From contig NZ_JALKAQ010000003.1 of assembly GCF_023016065.1 (NCBI RefSeq), positions 62,001 through 126,000 on the forward strand: a stretch of 64,000 nt of DNA, given 5' to 3'. Under the pieces are notes generated by a model. It ran no database searches. It saw only the letters and a program-made list of their open reading frames with translations, and had not been told where the DNA came from. Shown one piece after another: positions 19,506 to 28,282 of the stretch. This stretch comes from Marinobacter sp. S0848L (GTDB taxonomy: Bacteria > Pseudomonadota > Gammaproteobacteria > Pseudomonadales > Oleiphilaceae). How positions within the stretch are numbered: the first letter of the stretch is position 1; every line of letters begins with the position of its first letter. A program made the position numbers and the translations under genes.

Positions 19506-19661
19506 AAGGTACTCCTGTCTTTTGTTTTGATTGTTGTCTTTGTGTGAGCTGCCGAGCGCAGGCGGGCAGCGTATGCAATCTATAGTGGGTTTGGCACGAA
19601 TGTGCAAACCCGAGCCTTATTGATCTGCGAATACGCATAAGAATAAAAGGGTGTAGTTGAT

Positions 19662-20714
19662 ATGACAGTTTCCCGGAAAAAGATGGCTTCAGGTGCACGG
19701 CTACGCGGTTTTGTGGCCGCCGTTGCTGCCAGCGTTGTATTAAGTGGCTGTGGGGTGGTCAACCACATGGTTTACAAAACCACGGGTGATGTAATGAAAG
19801 GCTTTTCCCGCAGTCACACCGTGCCGTACCTGATGCAGTCCGACGATCTGGCGATGGGTTGCGCCATGAGTGAGGCCACGGCACCGTTGCTGATGTCGTT
19901 TGGCCGTGTCACCAGCGAGCCGGATCAAATTGCCGTGATGCTGTACCTCTCCGCCGGAGGTTGCGCTGAAGAGCGTGCCATCGAGCACGAGCTGGACGGT
20001 ATAGCGAAGCTGTATGCCAATGACGGCACCGGGGCTGAAGACGCATTCATTCAGAAAAAGCGGGCCTATACCGTGGCTGCCAAGCGCTATTTCAAAGGTT
20101 GGCAGCATCACAACGCCCATTACGGCAACCCGGATGGCGGCGAATGCCCAAGTTTTGACGACGAAGCCGATGAGTTCATCTACATGGCAGGCCTGCTGTC
20201 GGGCATGCAAGCCTTGAGTGCACAGATTCAGGCGGCGTCATCCATTGGTGTGCCGTTCAATACCGGTTCAGTTGTTGGTCGTGCCAGCCAGTGTCTGGAC
20301 AACGAACAGTGGTGGGGCGCGCCCATGGGCTTAAGAGCGACCGTATGGGCCATGATCCCGGGCACTCAGCCACAGGGCGAGGATGCCTTTGAGCGTTTGG
20401 CTGCCGCGCAAGAGCAGGGTAAGGAAGCCGGTGTTCGCCTGGGGCACGTTTTCCACGCCATTGCCGCCACCAACAAAAACGATACGGCGCTTGTGAAGGC
20501 TATTATTCGCGACTTCGCTGAATCGGAGCAAACGGTTGAGGTGAGTGAAGACTGGCGCTTCATCGATGCCATGGCCAAAAACATGCTGGTGACCATCTCC
20601 GACAAGCTGTGGATGGAAAACACAGGGCACCGCACGCCCACCGGCCGTTTCGGGTCGTTCTGGGATGACCAGAGAGCGCCCGTTGAGACTATGGATCTCG
20701 ACGATCTGTTGTAA
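19662..20714 (+). CDS. Lipoprotein, probable TatT-type component of a TRAP transporter
   Basis: 350-residue predicted lipoprotein with a basic N-terminus, hydrophobic stretch and lipobox VVLSGC at about 25-30. The rest is rich in alpha-helix-like segments (KRAYTVAAKRYFKGW, EDAFERLAAAQEQGKEAGV) with several Cys. It sits 27 bases before the permease gene. Lipid-anchored helical partners of this kind (TatT) occur in TPR-associated TRAP transporters, and this is the best guess. I did not see clear tetratricopeptide repeats, so the assignment rests mainly on context. The ribosome-binding site is weak (AGGGTG). Confidence 0.55.
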   Translation: MTVSRKKMASGARLRGFVAAVAASVVLSGCGVVNHMVYKTTGDVMKGFSRSHTVPYLMQSDDLAMGCAMSEATAPLLMSFGRVTSEPDQIAVMLYLSAGGCAEERAIEHELDGIAKLYANDGTGAEDAFIQKKRAYTVAAKRYFKGWQHHNAHYGNPDGGECPSFDDEADEFIYMAGLLSGMQALSAQIQAASSIGVPFNTGSVVGRASQCLDNEQWWGAPMGLRATVWAMIPGTQPQGEDAFERLAAAQEQGKEAGVRLGHVFHAIAATNKNDTALVKAIIRDFAESEQTVEVSEDWRFIDAMAKNMLVTISDKLWMENTGHRTPTGRFGSFWDDQRAPVETMDLDDLL

Positions 20715-20741
20715 ATCCGTCATTTTCCAGAGTGGGTTGTC

Positions 20742-22805
20742 ATGATTCAGGGTCGAATGAACCGTAGTGGGTTGGAGTGGTTTTCGTCGCTACCGGCCTG
20801 TCTGCTTTTGCTTGCGGTCGTGCTGTTTTCTACCAGTAGTGATATCCATAATCAGATGCTCCGGGGTGGGGAGCAGATGTGGAGTGGCTATTACAAGCTG
20901 CGGATGGATCCGGTTAAGCCACAGTGCGACGTCATTCAGGATGTAGACGCTGCGGTGGCGAAGGAGATGGCCAAAGCACCACCGGCTGATGACCCTATGG
21001 CATCGCTACTGGGGGATTTTGAGAAAGACCCCGCGGAAGTTCGCTTGGCGATTGAGCGTTCAGCCGCGGATTGCCGTGCCGCTCATACCAGTTATGCCGA
21101 GTTACAAGATCAACTGACACCGGGCGTAAAGGCGTATCGGGCCGTTGAATTGTTTGTGGCAGACCTGATCGCATTCGGGCTCGCCGCGCAGCGCTATATA
21201 CTGGTTATTTTGGTGATGCTGTGTGCTGTCACCGCCACGCTAACGCGTCACCACATTGCCATGCGCGCGATGGAAACCCGGCTGGATTATACGGTTTCCA
21301 TGACCCTGCAAACCATTGCCAACGCGATGCTGCTCGGGTCCAGTGTGATTTTCCGGCAGTCTACACTTGCCAGCAGTACGGCCATATCCAGCGAAGAGAT
21401 GTTGCTGCACAATTTCTGGATCGCCGGTTTCGCCTGCCTGACCCTGGCCAGTTTGTATCGCCTCGTTCGGGTGCCTGATGAGCTGGAGCCCGGCGGAAGC
21501 CCGAGCAAAGCCTTTATGGCTGTGCCGCTGTATACCGTGATGTGTTTGATCTCCGGCACCTACTTTGCGGTGATTGGCCATTCGTCCGGCATTGGTATCT
21601 ATCTGGGCAAGATGGTTGAGCTGGCGGATATGTTCCTGAATGTCGGTTTGTACGTTTGGGTGGGCATGATGCTCAAACAGACTAGGTTGGCCACTCTGGT
21701 GTTCGATGTTTTCCGGCCATGGCGCATGCCGCCGGAGATGCTGGCGGTGGTTGCGGTATTGGTTGCTGCCATTCCTACGGCGTACACAGGCGCGTCTGGT
21801 ATCTTCGTGATCGCCGCCGGTGCGGTTATATACAGTGAATTGCGGGCGGCGGGTGCGCGGCGCCATTTGGCGCTGGCTGCTACGGCCATGTCAGGCTCGC
21901 TGGGGGTGGTGCTGCGGCCCTGCTTGTTGGTGGTCGTGATTGCCTATCTGAACCGCGAGGTTACCACCGACGAACTGTTCGGTTGGGGCATTTGGGTATT
22001 CGTGCTGACCGCCACCTTGTTCGGCCTTGTTGCGACCACCGTTAACCGACAAAGCCAGTTTAACCTTGCGCCCAGCGCAGAAGCGTTCCCGGCGAGTATC
22101 CGTGCCCTTCGGCCTTTGCTTCCGTATGTGTTGGTGATCGTGTCGGTGGTGCTGCTGTACCGCTTTGCTCTCGATGTGAAAATGGACGAATTTTCCGCGC
22201 CGCGGCTCTTGCCAGTGATCATGCTGTCAATTCTGGTGTACGAACACCTGAGTCGTAAGGGGGAGCGAATGGGGGCCTCCGGGGCTGGTCACCAGGGGCT
22301 GGAGGGAAGCGTTCGAAATGCCACCAACGACACCACGGCGGAAATTGGTGCGCTGTTGCTGTTGTTGGGTCTGTCGGTAAGTATCGGTGGCGTGATTGAG
22401 CGTTCCCACATCATGGAAGCCTTCCCCCAGGCTTTTGACAGTGCCTGGTCAGCGATGCTGCTGATGGTGGTGATTCTGGTTGTTCTGGGGATGATTATGG
22501 ACGCCTTTGGTGCCGTGATTCTGGTTACGGCCACAGTTGCAGGCATTGCCTATTCCAGTGGTATCCACCCGGTTCATTTCTGGATGGTGACCTTGGTGGC
22601 CTTTGAGCTGGGCTACCTGAGCCCACCGGTGGCGCTGAACCACCTGCTGACACGACAGGTGGTCGGAGAAGCCGAGGTGCTGGCGGCCCAAGCGGAAGAG
22701 GGCACTTTTTATCAGCGTCACGAGCGCATCATCATGCCATTGATTGCGATGGGTATTTCGCTGGTGTTGGTGGCGTTTGTGCCTTTGCTGTTCTACGCCA
22801 GTTAA
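20742..22805 (+). CDS. TRAP-type transporter permease with fused small and large parts
   Basis: 687-residue membrane protein. One N-terminal helix (about 11-30) is followed by a charged, probably periplasmic loop of about 100 residues containing two Cys. Then come roughly a dozen membrane helices, including the long DctM-like region (LAVVAVLVAAIPTAYTGASG, GMIMDAFGAVILVTATVAGI, LVAFELGYLSPPVALNHLLT). The latter motif is typical of large TRAP permeases. The extra N-terminal helices may replace a separate DctQ subunit, as none is encoded nearby. It should take up a small acidic solute using a sodium or proton gradient; the substrate is unknown. It ends at a bidirectional terminator facing pckA. 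Confidence 0.8.
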   Translation: MIQGRMNRSGLEWFSSLPACLLLLAVVLFSTSSDIHNQMLRGGEQMWSGYYKLRMDPVKPQCDVIQDVDAAVAKEMAKAPPADDPMASLLGDFEKDPAEVRLAIERSAADCRAAHTSYAELQDQLTPGVKAYRAVELFVADLIAFGLAAQRYILVILVMLCAVTATLTRHHIAMRAMETRLDYTVSMTLQTIANAMLLGSSVIFRQSTLASSTAISSEEMLLHNFWIAGFACLTLASLYRLVRVPDELEPGGSPSKAFMAVPLYTVMCLISGTYFAVIGHSSGIGIYLGKMVELADMFLNVGLYVWVGMMLKQTRLATLVFDVFRPWRMPPEMLAVVAVLVAAIPTAYTGASGIFVIAAGAVIYSELRAAGARRHLALAATAMSGSLGVVLRPCLLVVVIAYLNREVTTDELFGWGIWVFVLTATLFGLVATTVNRQSQFNLAPSAEAFPASIRALRPLLPYVLVIVSVVLLYRFALDVKMDEFSAPRLLPVIMLSILVYEHLSRKGERMGASGAGHQGLEGSVRNATNDTTAEIGALLLLLGLSVSIGGVIERSHIMEAFPQAFDSAWSAMLLMVVILVVLGMIMDAFGAVILVTATVAGIAYSSGIHPVHFWMVTLVAFELGYLSPPVALNHLLTRQVVGEAEVLAAQAEEGTFYQRHERIIMPLIAMGISLVLVAFVPLLFYAS

Positions 22806-22821
22806 GTTTGATAGGAGCATT

Positions 22822-22860
22822 AAAAAAAGCGCCGTGCTTTCGCAGGGCGCTTTTTTTTTT
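22822..22860. terminator. Bidirectional intrinsic terminator between permease and pckA
   Basis: AAAAAAAGCGCC pairs with GGCGCTTTTTTT around a short hairpin with one mismatch. A run of ten T on the plus strand and seven A at the other side serve both converging transcripts. Confidence 0.9.
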
Positions 22861-22873
22861 ACCGGGTTGAAAC

Positions 22874-24409
22874 TCAGCTGAGTTTCGGGCCCGCCTCAAC
22901 GATGGCATCCGCCACGTCGAACTTCTTGAAGTTCTCAACGAACTGACCAATCAGCTCCTGAGCCTTGCCGTCGTAGTATTCCGGGCTGGTCCAGGTGCTG
23001 CGTGGGTTCAGCAGATCGCTGTCTACACCCGGGATGTGCTTGGGCACGTCCAGGTTCAGCGCGTCCAGATGCTCGGTTTCCACATCGTCCAGGTCGCCGT
23101 TCTGAATCGCAGCAATAATGGCGCGAGTGGTCGGGATGCTGAAGCGCTTACCTTCACCGAAGGGGCCGCCGGTCCAGCCGGTGTTGACCAGGAATACCTT
23201 GCTGCCGAACTCATCGATCCGCTTCATCAGAAGTTCAGCGTACACGCCCGCCGGACGCGGGAAGAAAGGTGCGCCGAAGCAGGTAGAGAAGGTGGATTTC
23301 AGCTTGGACGAAGAGCCCATCTCGGTGGAGCCAACCAGGGCGGTGTAGCCGCTCAGGAAGTGGTACGCAGCTGCTTCGCGGGTCAGGATAGACACCGGAG
23401 GCAGAACGCCGGTCATATCGCAGGTCAGGAAGATGATGTGCGAAGGCTCACCGGCACGGTTTTCCAGAACGCGCTTCTCGACGTGCTCAAGCGGGTAGGC
23501 ACAACGAGAGTTTTCGGTCAGGGAAACGTCGGTGTAATCCGGCTCGCGAGTTTCCTGGTCAATCATCACGTTCTCGACGATTGCGCCGAAGCGAATGGCG
23601 TCCCAGATGATCGGCTCGTTCTTCTGGCTCAGATCGATACACTTGGCGTAGCAGCCGCCTTCGATGTTGAACACAGTACCCGGGCCCCAGCCGTGCTCGT
23701 CGTCACCGATCAGGAAGCGGTGCGGGTCAGCAGACAGGGTGGTTTTACCGGTGCCGGACAGGCCGAAGAACAGGCAGGTGTCGCCGTTTTCGCTGACGTT
23801 GGCAGAACAGTGCATTGGCAGTACGTCTTTCTCTGGCAGCAGGAAGTTCTGTACAGAGAACATGGCTTTTTTCATCTCGCCGGCGTAACGCATGCCTGCC
23901 AGCAGGACTTTGCGTTTGGCGAAGTTGATGATTACGCAGCCATCGGAGTTGGTACCATCACGCTCGGGTACGCACTGGAAATTCGCAGCGTTGAGGATCT
24001 GCCATTCCTGCTTGTCGGCCGGGTTGTATGCTTCCGGGCGGATAAACAGGTTGCGGCCGAACAGGTTCTGCCACGCTGTTTCGGTGGTCATCTTCACGGC
24101 CAGGTAATGCTCAGGGTCTGAGCCTACGTGAACGTTTGAAACGAACTGGTCTTTTTCGGCAATGTAGGCTTCAACGCGATCCCAGAGGGCGTCGAACTTG
24201 TCGGCATCAAAGGGGCGGTTGATCGGACCCCAATGAATATCGTCGGCCGTGCTGGGCTCCTGAACAATGAAGCGGTCCATCGGTGACCGGCCGGTGCGCT
24301 CACCGGTGGTGACCACTAAAGAACCGTTCGCTGCCAGTTGGCCTTCGTTCCTTGCCAGTGCTAGCTCGACCAGCCGTGCTGTATTCAGATCAGTATAAGT
24401 GTTGCTCAC
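22874..24409 (-). CDS. pckA: Phosphoenolpyruvate carboxykinase (ATP)
   Basis: Converts oxaloacetate and ATP to phosphoenolpyruvate, the entry to gluconeogenesis on organic acids and fatty acids. Key motifs are [36 protein letters not shown], the kinase loop [23 protein letters not shown] and the [15 protein letters not shown] segment. I chose GTG 24409 (511 residues, [14 protein letters not shown]), five bases after GAGG. It agrees in length with the Pseudomonas enzyme. An in-frame ATG at 24454 has no ribosome-binding site. Confidence 0.93.
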   Translation of the reverse strand: MSNTYTDLNTARLVELALARNEGQLAANGSLVVTTGERTGRSPMDRFIVQEPSTADDIHWGPINRPFDADKFDALWDRVEAYIAEKDQFVSNVHVGSDPEHYLAVKMTTETAWQNLFGRNLFIRPEAYNPADKQEWQILNAANFQCVPERDGTNSDGCVIINFAKRKVLLAGMRYAGEMKKAMFSVQNFLLPEKDVLPMHCSANVSENGDTCLFFGLSGTGKTTLSADPHRFLIGDDEHGWGPGTVFNIEGGCYAKCIDLSQKNEPIIWDAIRFGAIVENVMIDQETREPDYTDVSLTENSRCAYPLEHVEKRVLENRAGEPSHIIFLTCDMTGVLPPVSILTREAAAYHFLSGYTALVGSTEMGSSSKLKSTFSTCFGAPFFPRPAGVYAELLMKRIDEFGSKVFLVNTGWTGGPFGEGKRFSIPTTRAIIAAIQNGDLDDVETEHLDALNLDVPKHIPGVDSDLLNPRSTWTSPEYYDGKAQELIGQFVENFKKFDVADAIVEAGPKLS

Positions 24410-24535
24410 TTCGACCTCGCCCTCGGGATGTCTTAGTGACTGCCCAGTCCGCATTTCAAAGTTGGCGGAATTCTGAGCAATCGGGTCAATTCAGGCGCGC
24501 TATTATGCCAGAGACGCCGGTAAAAAACGACTGCT

Positions 24536-24564
24536 CCGGAGGCCGCGTCTGGCGCGGCTTCCGG
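24536..24564 (-). terminator. Probable terminator of hslO
   Basis: On the minus strand a 12-base stem (CCGGAAGCCGCG with CGCGGCCTCCGG, one mismatch) follows the hslO stop by about 16 bases. TTTTTT comes eight bases after the stem. It lies between hslO and pckA. Confidence 0.5.
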
Positions 24565-24580
24565 ATAAATTTGTCGGGTG

Positions 24581-25435
24581 TCAGTGTAACGTATGACCGG
24601 TGAAAAGATGGTCAATTTCGTTTCTATCGAAGCGATAGTTGGCGTGGCAGAACTGACAGTCCATTTCGATGCTGCCCTGCTCTTCCAGAATGCTGTAACA
24701 CTCTTCTTTGCCGATGGATTCCAGTGCGCCGAGGGTGCGTTCCCTTGAGCAGCTGCAGCGAAATGCCACGGGTTCTGGGTCAAACAAACGCACGGTTTCT
24801 TCGTTGAACAGGCGGTGCAGCAGTGTTTCACTGTCCAGTTCGAGCAGTTCTTCCGCCTTAACGGTGCTGGCGAGATGGTTCACCCGGCTCCACAGCTCGT
24901 CGTCTTCCTCGGTATGCCCCGGCAGTCGCTGCAACAGCAGCCCCGCCGCTGAGCCTTCGTTGGCAAACAGGAACAGGCTGGTGGCAAGCTGTTCGGAGCG
25001 TTCGAAATATTCTTCCAGGCAGCCGGAGAGTGTGTCGGCCTCACGCGGAACCACGCCTTGGTAACGCTGGCCCTTGTCCGGTGTGATGGTGATGGCCATA
25101 CGGCCTTCGCCGAGCATTTCGTTCAGCGTACCACCGCTCATAGCCTGCTCGTCGAAGCGGGCCAGGCCGCGGATGTTTCGGTCGTGGCTGCATTCGGCCA
25201 TCAAGGTGCGCAAGGCCCCTTCGCCCGCGGCTTGCAGTGCCACGGTACCTTCGAACTTGAGGGTGCTGCTTAACAAAACGCTGGCAACCAGTGTTTCGCC
25301 GAGCAAGTCGCGAATGGTGTCGGGGTAGGGCGCTTGCCGGGTGATTTCGTTGTAGCTGTCGCCCAACTGCACCCAGGCACCCCGCACCTGGCTGTGCTCA
25401 AAGATAAAACGCTGAAATTGATCTCGGGATGCCAT
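24581..25435 (-). CDS. hslO: Redox-regulated chaperone Hsp33
   Basis: 284-residue holdase that becomes active when oxidising stress releases zinc. The N-terminal domain (DQFQRFIFEHSQVRGAWVQL, LLSSTLKFEGTVALQ) and the C-terminal zinc-binding cysteines are present (FRCSCSRERT and MDCQFCHANYRF). It is encoded with hslR and the nucleotidase yrfG in the order yrfG-hslR-hslO, as in Escherichia coli. Its start has GGAGAGAC-type spacing upstream (CAGGAGAGACC). Confidence 0.96.
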   Translation of the reverse strand: MASRDQFQRFIFEHSQVRGAWVQLGDSYNEITRQAPYPDTIRDLLGETLVASVLLSSTLKFEGTVALQAAGEGALRTLMAECSHDRNIRGLARFDEQAMSGGTLNEMLGEGRMAITITPDKGQRYQGVVPREADTLSGCLEEYFERSEQLATSLFLFANEGSAAGLLLQRLPGHTEEDDELWSRVNHLASTVKAEELLELDSETLLHRLFNEETVRLFDPEPVAFRCSCSRERTLGALESIGKEECYSILEEQGSIEMDCQFCHANYRFDRNEIDHLFTGHTLH

Positions 25436-25510
25436 GGTCTCTCCTGAAAATGTTGGTCAATTGCCCAATCAGGGCAGCGAGTTCTGTGTGTTGATGCCGG
25501 AGCTTTCGAT

Positions 25511-25531
25511 CCTGTAGTGCTGGGCTACAGG
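25511..25531. repeat. Inverted repeat spanning the hslR stop codon
   Basis: CCTGTAG and CTACAGG form a perfect 7-base stem with a 7-base loop. The minus-strand hslR stop codon lies inside the stem. There is no T-tract, so it may stabilise the 3' end or weakly separate hslR from hslO. Confidence 0.35.
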
Positions 25532-25932
25532 TCGTTTTCTTCCCGAAATCGTTGGATCTTGCGGCGATCTTTTTTGCTGGGCCGGCGCGCGGGCGGCAGT
25601 TGTGCGGCTTGCATGGTTTTACGTTGCCAGGCCAGCTCTTCCCGTTTTTTAACGCTGGCTTCTGTCTCGTGGTACAGCGTTTGTGCCTCCGGCGCTCCGC
25701 GGCGCCGGTCGCTGATGCCGTCAATGACGACGATTTTTTCCTGCCAGCCTTGGCGCAGAGTGACTTTGGCCCCCGCCTCGACAATCTTGCCCGGCTTGGT
25801 TCTTTGGCTGTTGTAGTGGACTTTGCCGCCTTCTATGGCTTCTTTCGCCAGAGAGCGGGTTTTGTAGAAGCGTGCTGCCCACAGCCATTTGTCGAGTCGT
25901 ACTTTTTGATCTTCAGTGCTTGTAGCCTTCAT
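25525..25932 (-). CDS. hslR: Heat-shock protein 15, S4-domain RNA-binding protein
   Basis: Hsp15 binds stalled 50S subunits carrying peptidyl-tRNA and helps recycle them after heat shock. The 135 residues begin with an S4 RNA-binding domain (VRLDKWLWAARFYKTRSLAK, GGKVHYNSQRTKPGKIVEAG). They end in a basic tail (ARRPSKKDRRKIQRFREEND). I chose ATG 25932 behind AGGTGAAAGAGAT, because the longer frame to 25974 adds a non-conserved Cys/Arg-rich piece. It lies between yrfG and hslO on the minus strand. Confidence 0.92.
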   Translation of the reverse strand: MKATSTEDQKVRLDKWLWAARFYKTRSLAKEAIEGGKVHYNSQRTKPGKIVEAGAKVTLRQGWQEKIVVIDGISDRRRGAPEAQTLYHETEASVKKREELAWQRKTMQAAQLPPARRPSKKDRRKIQRFREENDL

Positions 25933-25989
25933 ATCTCTTTCACCTGATGAGCGCTCCGCGCAACCATCCCTCAAATTATAACGGCCTCG

Positions 25990-26676
25990 TCAGGCTGATG
26001 GCAGTGGTCGGCGGGACTGCAAAGACGGCAAGATTTCATCAAAATGACAAATACCCGGAATATCAGGATGATGGGGGTTGGCTGTTTGTGTGCTGTCGGG
26101 CGAAAGAATTGCCAGGCATTGGCTGATGCCAGCTTCTTGTGCGCTCTCAAGCACCGGGAAGCTGTCATCGACCATTAAGGTGCGTTCGCGCTGGTAGTTT
26201 ACCCGCTGAGACAGATCGCGCCAGAAACCCCGATCTTCTTTGGGCTTGCCCAGTTCATGACTTGAAATAATCATGTCTACGTGCTGATCCAGGCCGGTTC
26301 GCTGTAGCTTCAGTGCCAACGGGTCAGGGTGGCAGTTGGTAACGATGACTGAGTGAAGTCCGGCTGTTCGCAAGCTGCGCAGAAAGTCATGAGCGTGGGG
26401 CCGATAGCCAATTCGATCGCCAACTTCCGCTTTCAGTCGAGTGATGTCTACGGAGAGACGTTCGCTCCAATAATCAGTGCAGTACCAGTTCAGTGTGCCG
26501 CGTTCGGCCATGATCATGCTGATCAGCTGGTCTTTGGTTTCCTGTGGGTGCAGGTCGAACTGCTCGGCATAGCGTTTGGGCAGGTGTTCCAGCCAAAAGT
26601 GCGAGTCGAAGTGCAGATCCAGCAGCGTTCCGTCCATATCCAGAAACACTGTGTCGAGCGATGACCAATCAACCAT
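25990..26676 (-). CDS. yrfG: GMP/IMP nucleotidase YrfG (HAD family)
   Basis: 228-residue haloacid dehalogenase-fold hydrolase. The nucleophile motif is FLDMDGTLLDL, motif II is VIVTNCHP, motif III Lys lies in LGKPKEDRGFW, and motif IV is LMVDDSFPVL. LNWYCTDYWSERL is characteristic of the YrfG branch, which removes phosphate from GMP and IMP. The ATG at 26676 has no ribosome-binding site. A terminator-like hairpin ends only seven bases before it. Confidence 0.9.
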   Translation of the reverse strand: MVDWSSLDTVFLDMDGTLLDLHFDSHFWLEHLPKRYAEQFDLHPQETKDQLISMIMAERGTLNWYCTDYWSERLSVDITRLKAEVGDRIGYRPHAHDFLRSLRTAGLHSVIVTNCHPDPLALKLQRTGLDQHVDMIISSHELGKPKEDRGFWRDLSQRVNYQRERTLMVDDSFPVLESAQEAGISQCLAILSPDSTQTANPHHPDIPGICHFDEILPSLQSRRPLPSA

Positions 26677-26683
26677 AACAAAA

Positions 26684-26710
26684 CAGCCTGAAGAATTTTG
26701 CTTCAGGCTG
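26684..26710 (-). terminator. Intrinsic terminator directly before yrfG
   Basis: CAGCCTGAAG and CTTCAGGCTG form a perfect 10-base stem. Read on the minus strand it ends with TTTTGTT followed by the yrfG ATG. It lies about 50 bases after the stop of the upstream minus-strand gene (26763-27095), so it probably ends that transcript. Confidence 0.7.
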
Positions 26711-26762
26711 CCTTAGATTCCGGCCTCTGGCAAGCCGGAATTATACGGAGAAAACGGGGTGC

Positions 26763-27095
26763 TCAGTCGTCGGATTGCGACACCGCGTCTTGCTTGCGGC
26801 CGCTGCGCGTGCAGCCCAGGCAGCGCACGAACGTCGCCTTGGCTGGACCAACCACCAGAACCTCTCCGGCTTCACCGGCGTTGCCGCCAAGCGCCGAAAA
26901 CGGCAAGGACACCAGATAAACGGCTGTGCCGACAATGGTGGTGGCCAGCAGAGCCGGGCGCAACAGCACTGCGTCTGTCGTCATGGCAAGGGCTGAAGGG
27001 CTTTCATCGATTGCACGGGCGTGGCCCATGGACGAAAACGCGAGAAGGCAGGCGGCGACAGTGGCTACCAGTGTGCGGGAAAACTTGCGAATCAT
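26763..27095 (-). CDS. Small secreted or membrane protein of unknown function
   Basis: 110 residues with a convincing signal peptide (MIRKFSRTLVATVAACLLAF, cleavage near GHARA). A hydrophobic segment follows (LLATTIVGTAVYLVSLPFSA, about 51-70), then a Gly-rich region and VRCLGCTR with a CxxC pair near the end. The start has GGAGAG nine bases upstream. I do not recognise the family beyond small envelope proteins of this shape in Marinobacter and Pseudomonas. It is flanked by its own terminator and by the mutM terminator, so it is probably transcribed alone. Confidence 0.7.
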   Translation of the reverse strand: MIRKFSRTLVATVAACLLAFSSMGHARAIDESPSALAMTTDAVLLRPALLATTIVGTAVYLVSLPFSALGGNAGEAGEVLVVGPAKATFVRCLGCTRSGRKQDAVSQSDD

Positions 27096-27253
27096 GGGTA
27101 ATCTCTCCTGAACGAATCGCCCGGCGTAACCGGAACTTCTAGCCCGAAATCTGTGTACGCATTTCAGTGGTGTAAGGGGTAAGTATAGCGCACGGTCATG
27201 AATTCTCTGTTAACTATGAATCATATTGCTGCAATTTCAAACGCTTTCTGGTT

Positions 27254-27272
27254 AAAAAGAGGGGTTGCCCTC
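27254..27272 (-). terminator. Intrinsic terminator of mutM
   Basis: On the minus strand GAGGG, a four-base loop and CCCTC are followed by TTTTT, starting 14 bases after the mutM stop. Confidence 0.75.
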
Positions 27273-27286
27273 GAATTAGGACAGGG

Positions 27287-28099
27287 CTAACGCTGGCACC
27301 GGGGGCAGTAGACGGTGGAGCGGTTGTTCATGCGGATTTCTTTTAAAGAGGTTTGGCATTCCGGGCAGGCTTCACCGGCGCGACCATATACCAGCAAAGA
27401 TTGAGCAAAATATCCCGGTTTGCCGTCGCTGTTCACAAAATCCCGCAGCGTAGTACCGCCCATCAGAATGGCGGCGCTTAAGGTTTCTTTTATGGCTTCG
27501 GCCAGTTTGTGGTAGCGGTCCAAACTGATGCGTCCGGCTTTTCGCTTAGGGTGAATGCCCGCTTTATAGAGGGCTTCGTTGGCGTAGATGTTGCCGACGC
27601 CAACCACCACGTGGTTGTCCATGATGAACGACTTCACCGGTGTTTTTTTGCCTCGGGATAGGCGGAATAGCAAGGCTCCGTTGAAGTCTTGTGATAACGG
27701 TTCAGGCCCAAGCTCCCGGATCAGGGGATGGGCGCGGTAATCTTCTGTCCAAAGCCAGCAGCCAAATCGACGGGGATCGTTAAAGCGAAGGATTCGTCCG
27801 TTGCTCAGGCTCAGCTCGACGTGATCGTGTTTCATCGCCGGGCTGTGGTCGGTAATGACCCGCAAGCTGCCCGACATGCCCAGATGAACGATAACGGTGC
27901 CGGTATCGAGGTGCAGGAACAGGTACTTGGCGCGACGATCAACAGCGCGAATGGTTTGATGTTGCAGTAAAACGGGCAGATCGTCAGGGACCGGCCAGCG
28001 GAGTTTGCCATTATGCACTCGAACCTGGGTCACGGTTTGGCCCTCGCAATGGGGTGCGATGCCTTGCCGTGTGGTTTCAACTTCGGGTAATTCGGGCAC
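27287..28099 (-). CDS. mutM: Formamidopyrimidine-DNA glycosylase (Fpg)
   Basis: Base-excision repair enzyme that removes 8-oxoguanine and opens the strand by beta/delta elimination. The catalytic N-terminal Pro and Glu are in MPELPEVETTRQG. The helix-two-turn-helix reads VGVGNIYANEALYKAGIHP, and the C-terminal zinc finger has CPECQ and CPRCQR. The length of 270 matches the family. It ends at a clear intrinsic terminator and is divergent from the desaturase gene. Confidence 0.97.
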   Translation of the reverse strand: MPELPEVETTRQGIAPHCEGQTVTQVRVHNGKLRWPVPDDLPVLLQHQTIRAVDRRAKYLFLHLDTGTVIVHLGMSGSLRVITDHSPAMKHDHVELSLSNGRILRFNDPRRFGCWLWTEDYRAHPLIRELGPEPLSQDFNGALLFRLSRGKKTPVKSFIMDNHVVVGVGNIYANEALYKAGIHPKRKAGRISLDRYHKLAEAIKETLSAAILMGGTTLRDFVNSDGKPGYFAQSLLVYGRAGEACPECQTSLKEIRMNNRSTVYCPRCQR

Positions 28100-28207
28100 T
28101 GAGCCTCCGCCGTTCGCCGCTTACGAAAAGAATAAGTGTAAACGGTAACAAAAAGTCCACCAAATATGGTTGTTCTGGCTTACAGCTGTACGCTAAAGTG
28201 TGCGTCG

Positions 28208-28213
28208 TATAAT
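28208..28213 (+). promoter_or_regulatory. Consensus -10 box upstream of the desaturase gene
   Basis: TATAAT sits 69 bases before the desaturase start in the 183-base divergent gap with mutM. The -35 region is not well conserved, which would fit a promoter that needs an activator. Confidence 0.45.
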
Positions 28214-28282
28214 TCCCTTCGAATGCCCGCAGTTGTGTTTTCGTGCCGTATGTCGAAGTAGATTGATTTTCGAGGAAAGTTT

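Noticed and set aside
22874-24454. Longer pckA start at ATG 24454
   Set aside because: No ribosome-binding site and 15 extra residues not seen in the Pseudomonas enzyme; GTG 24409 fits better.
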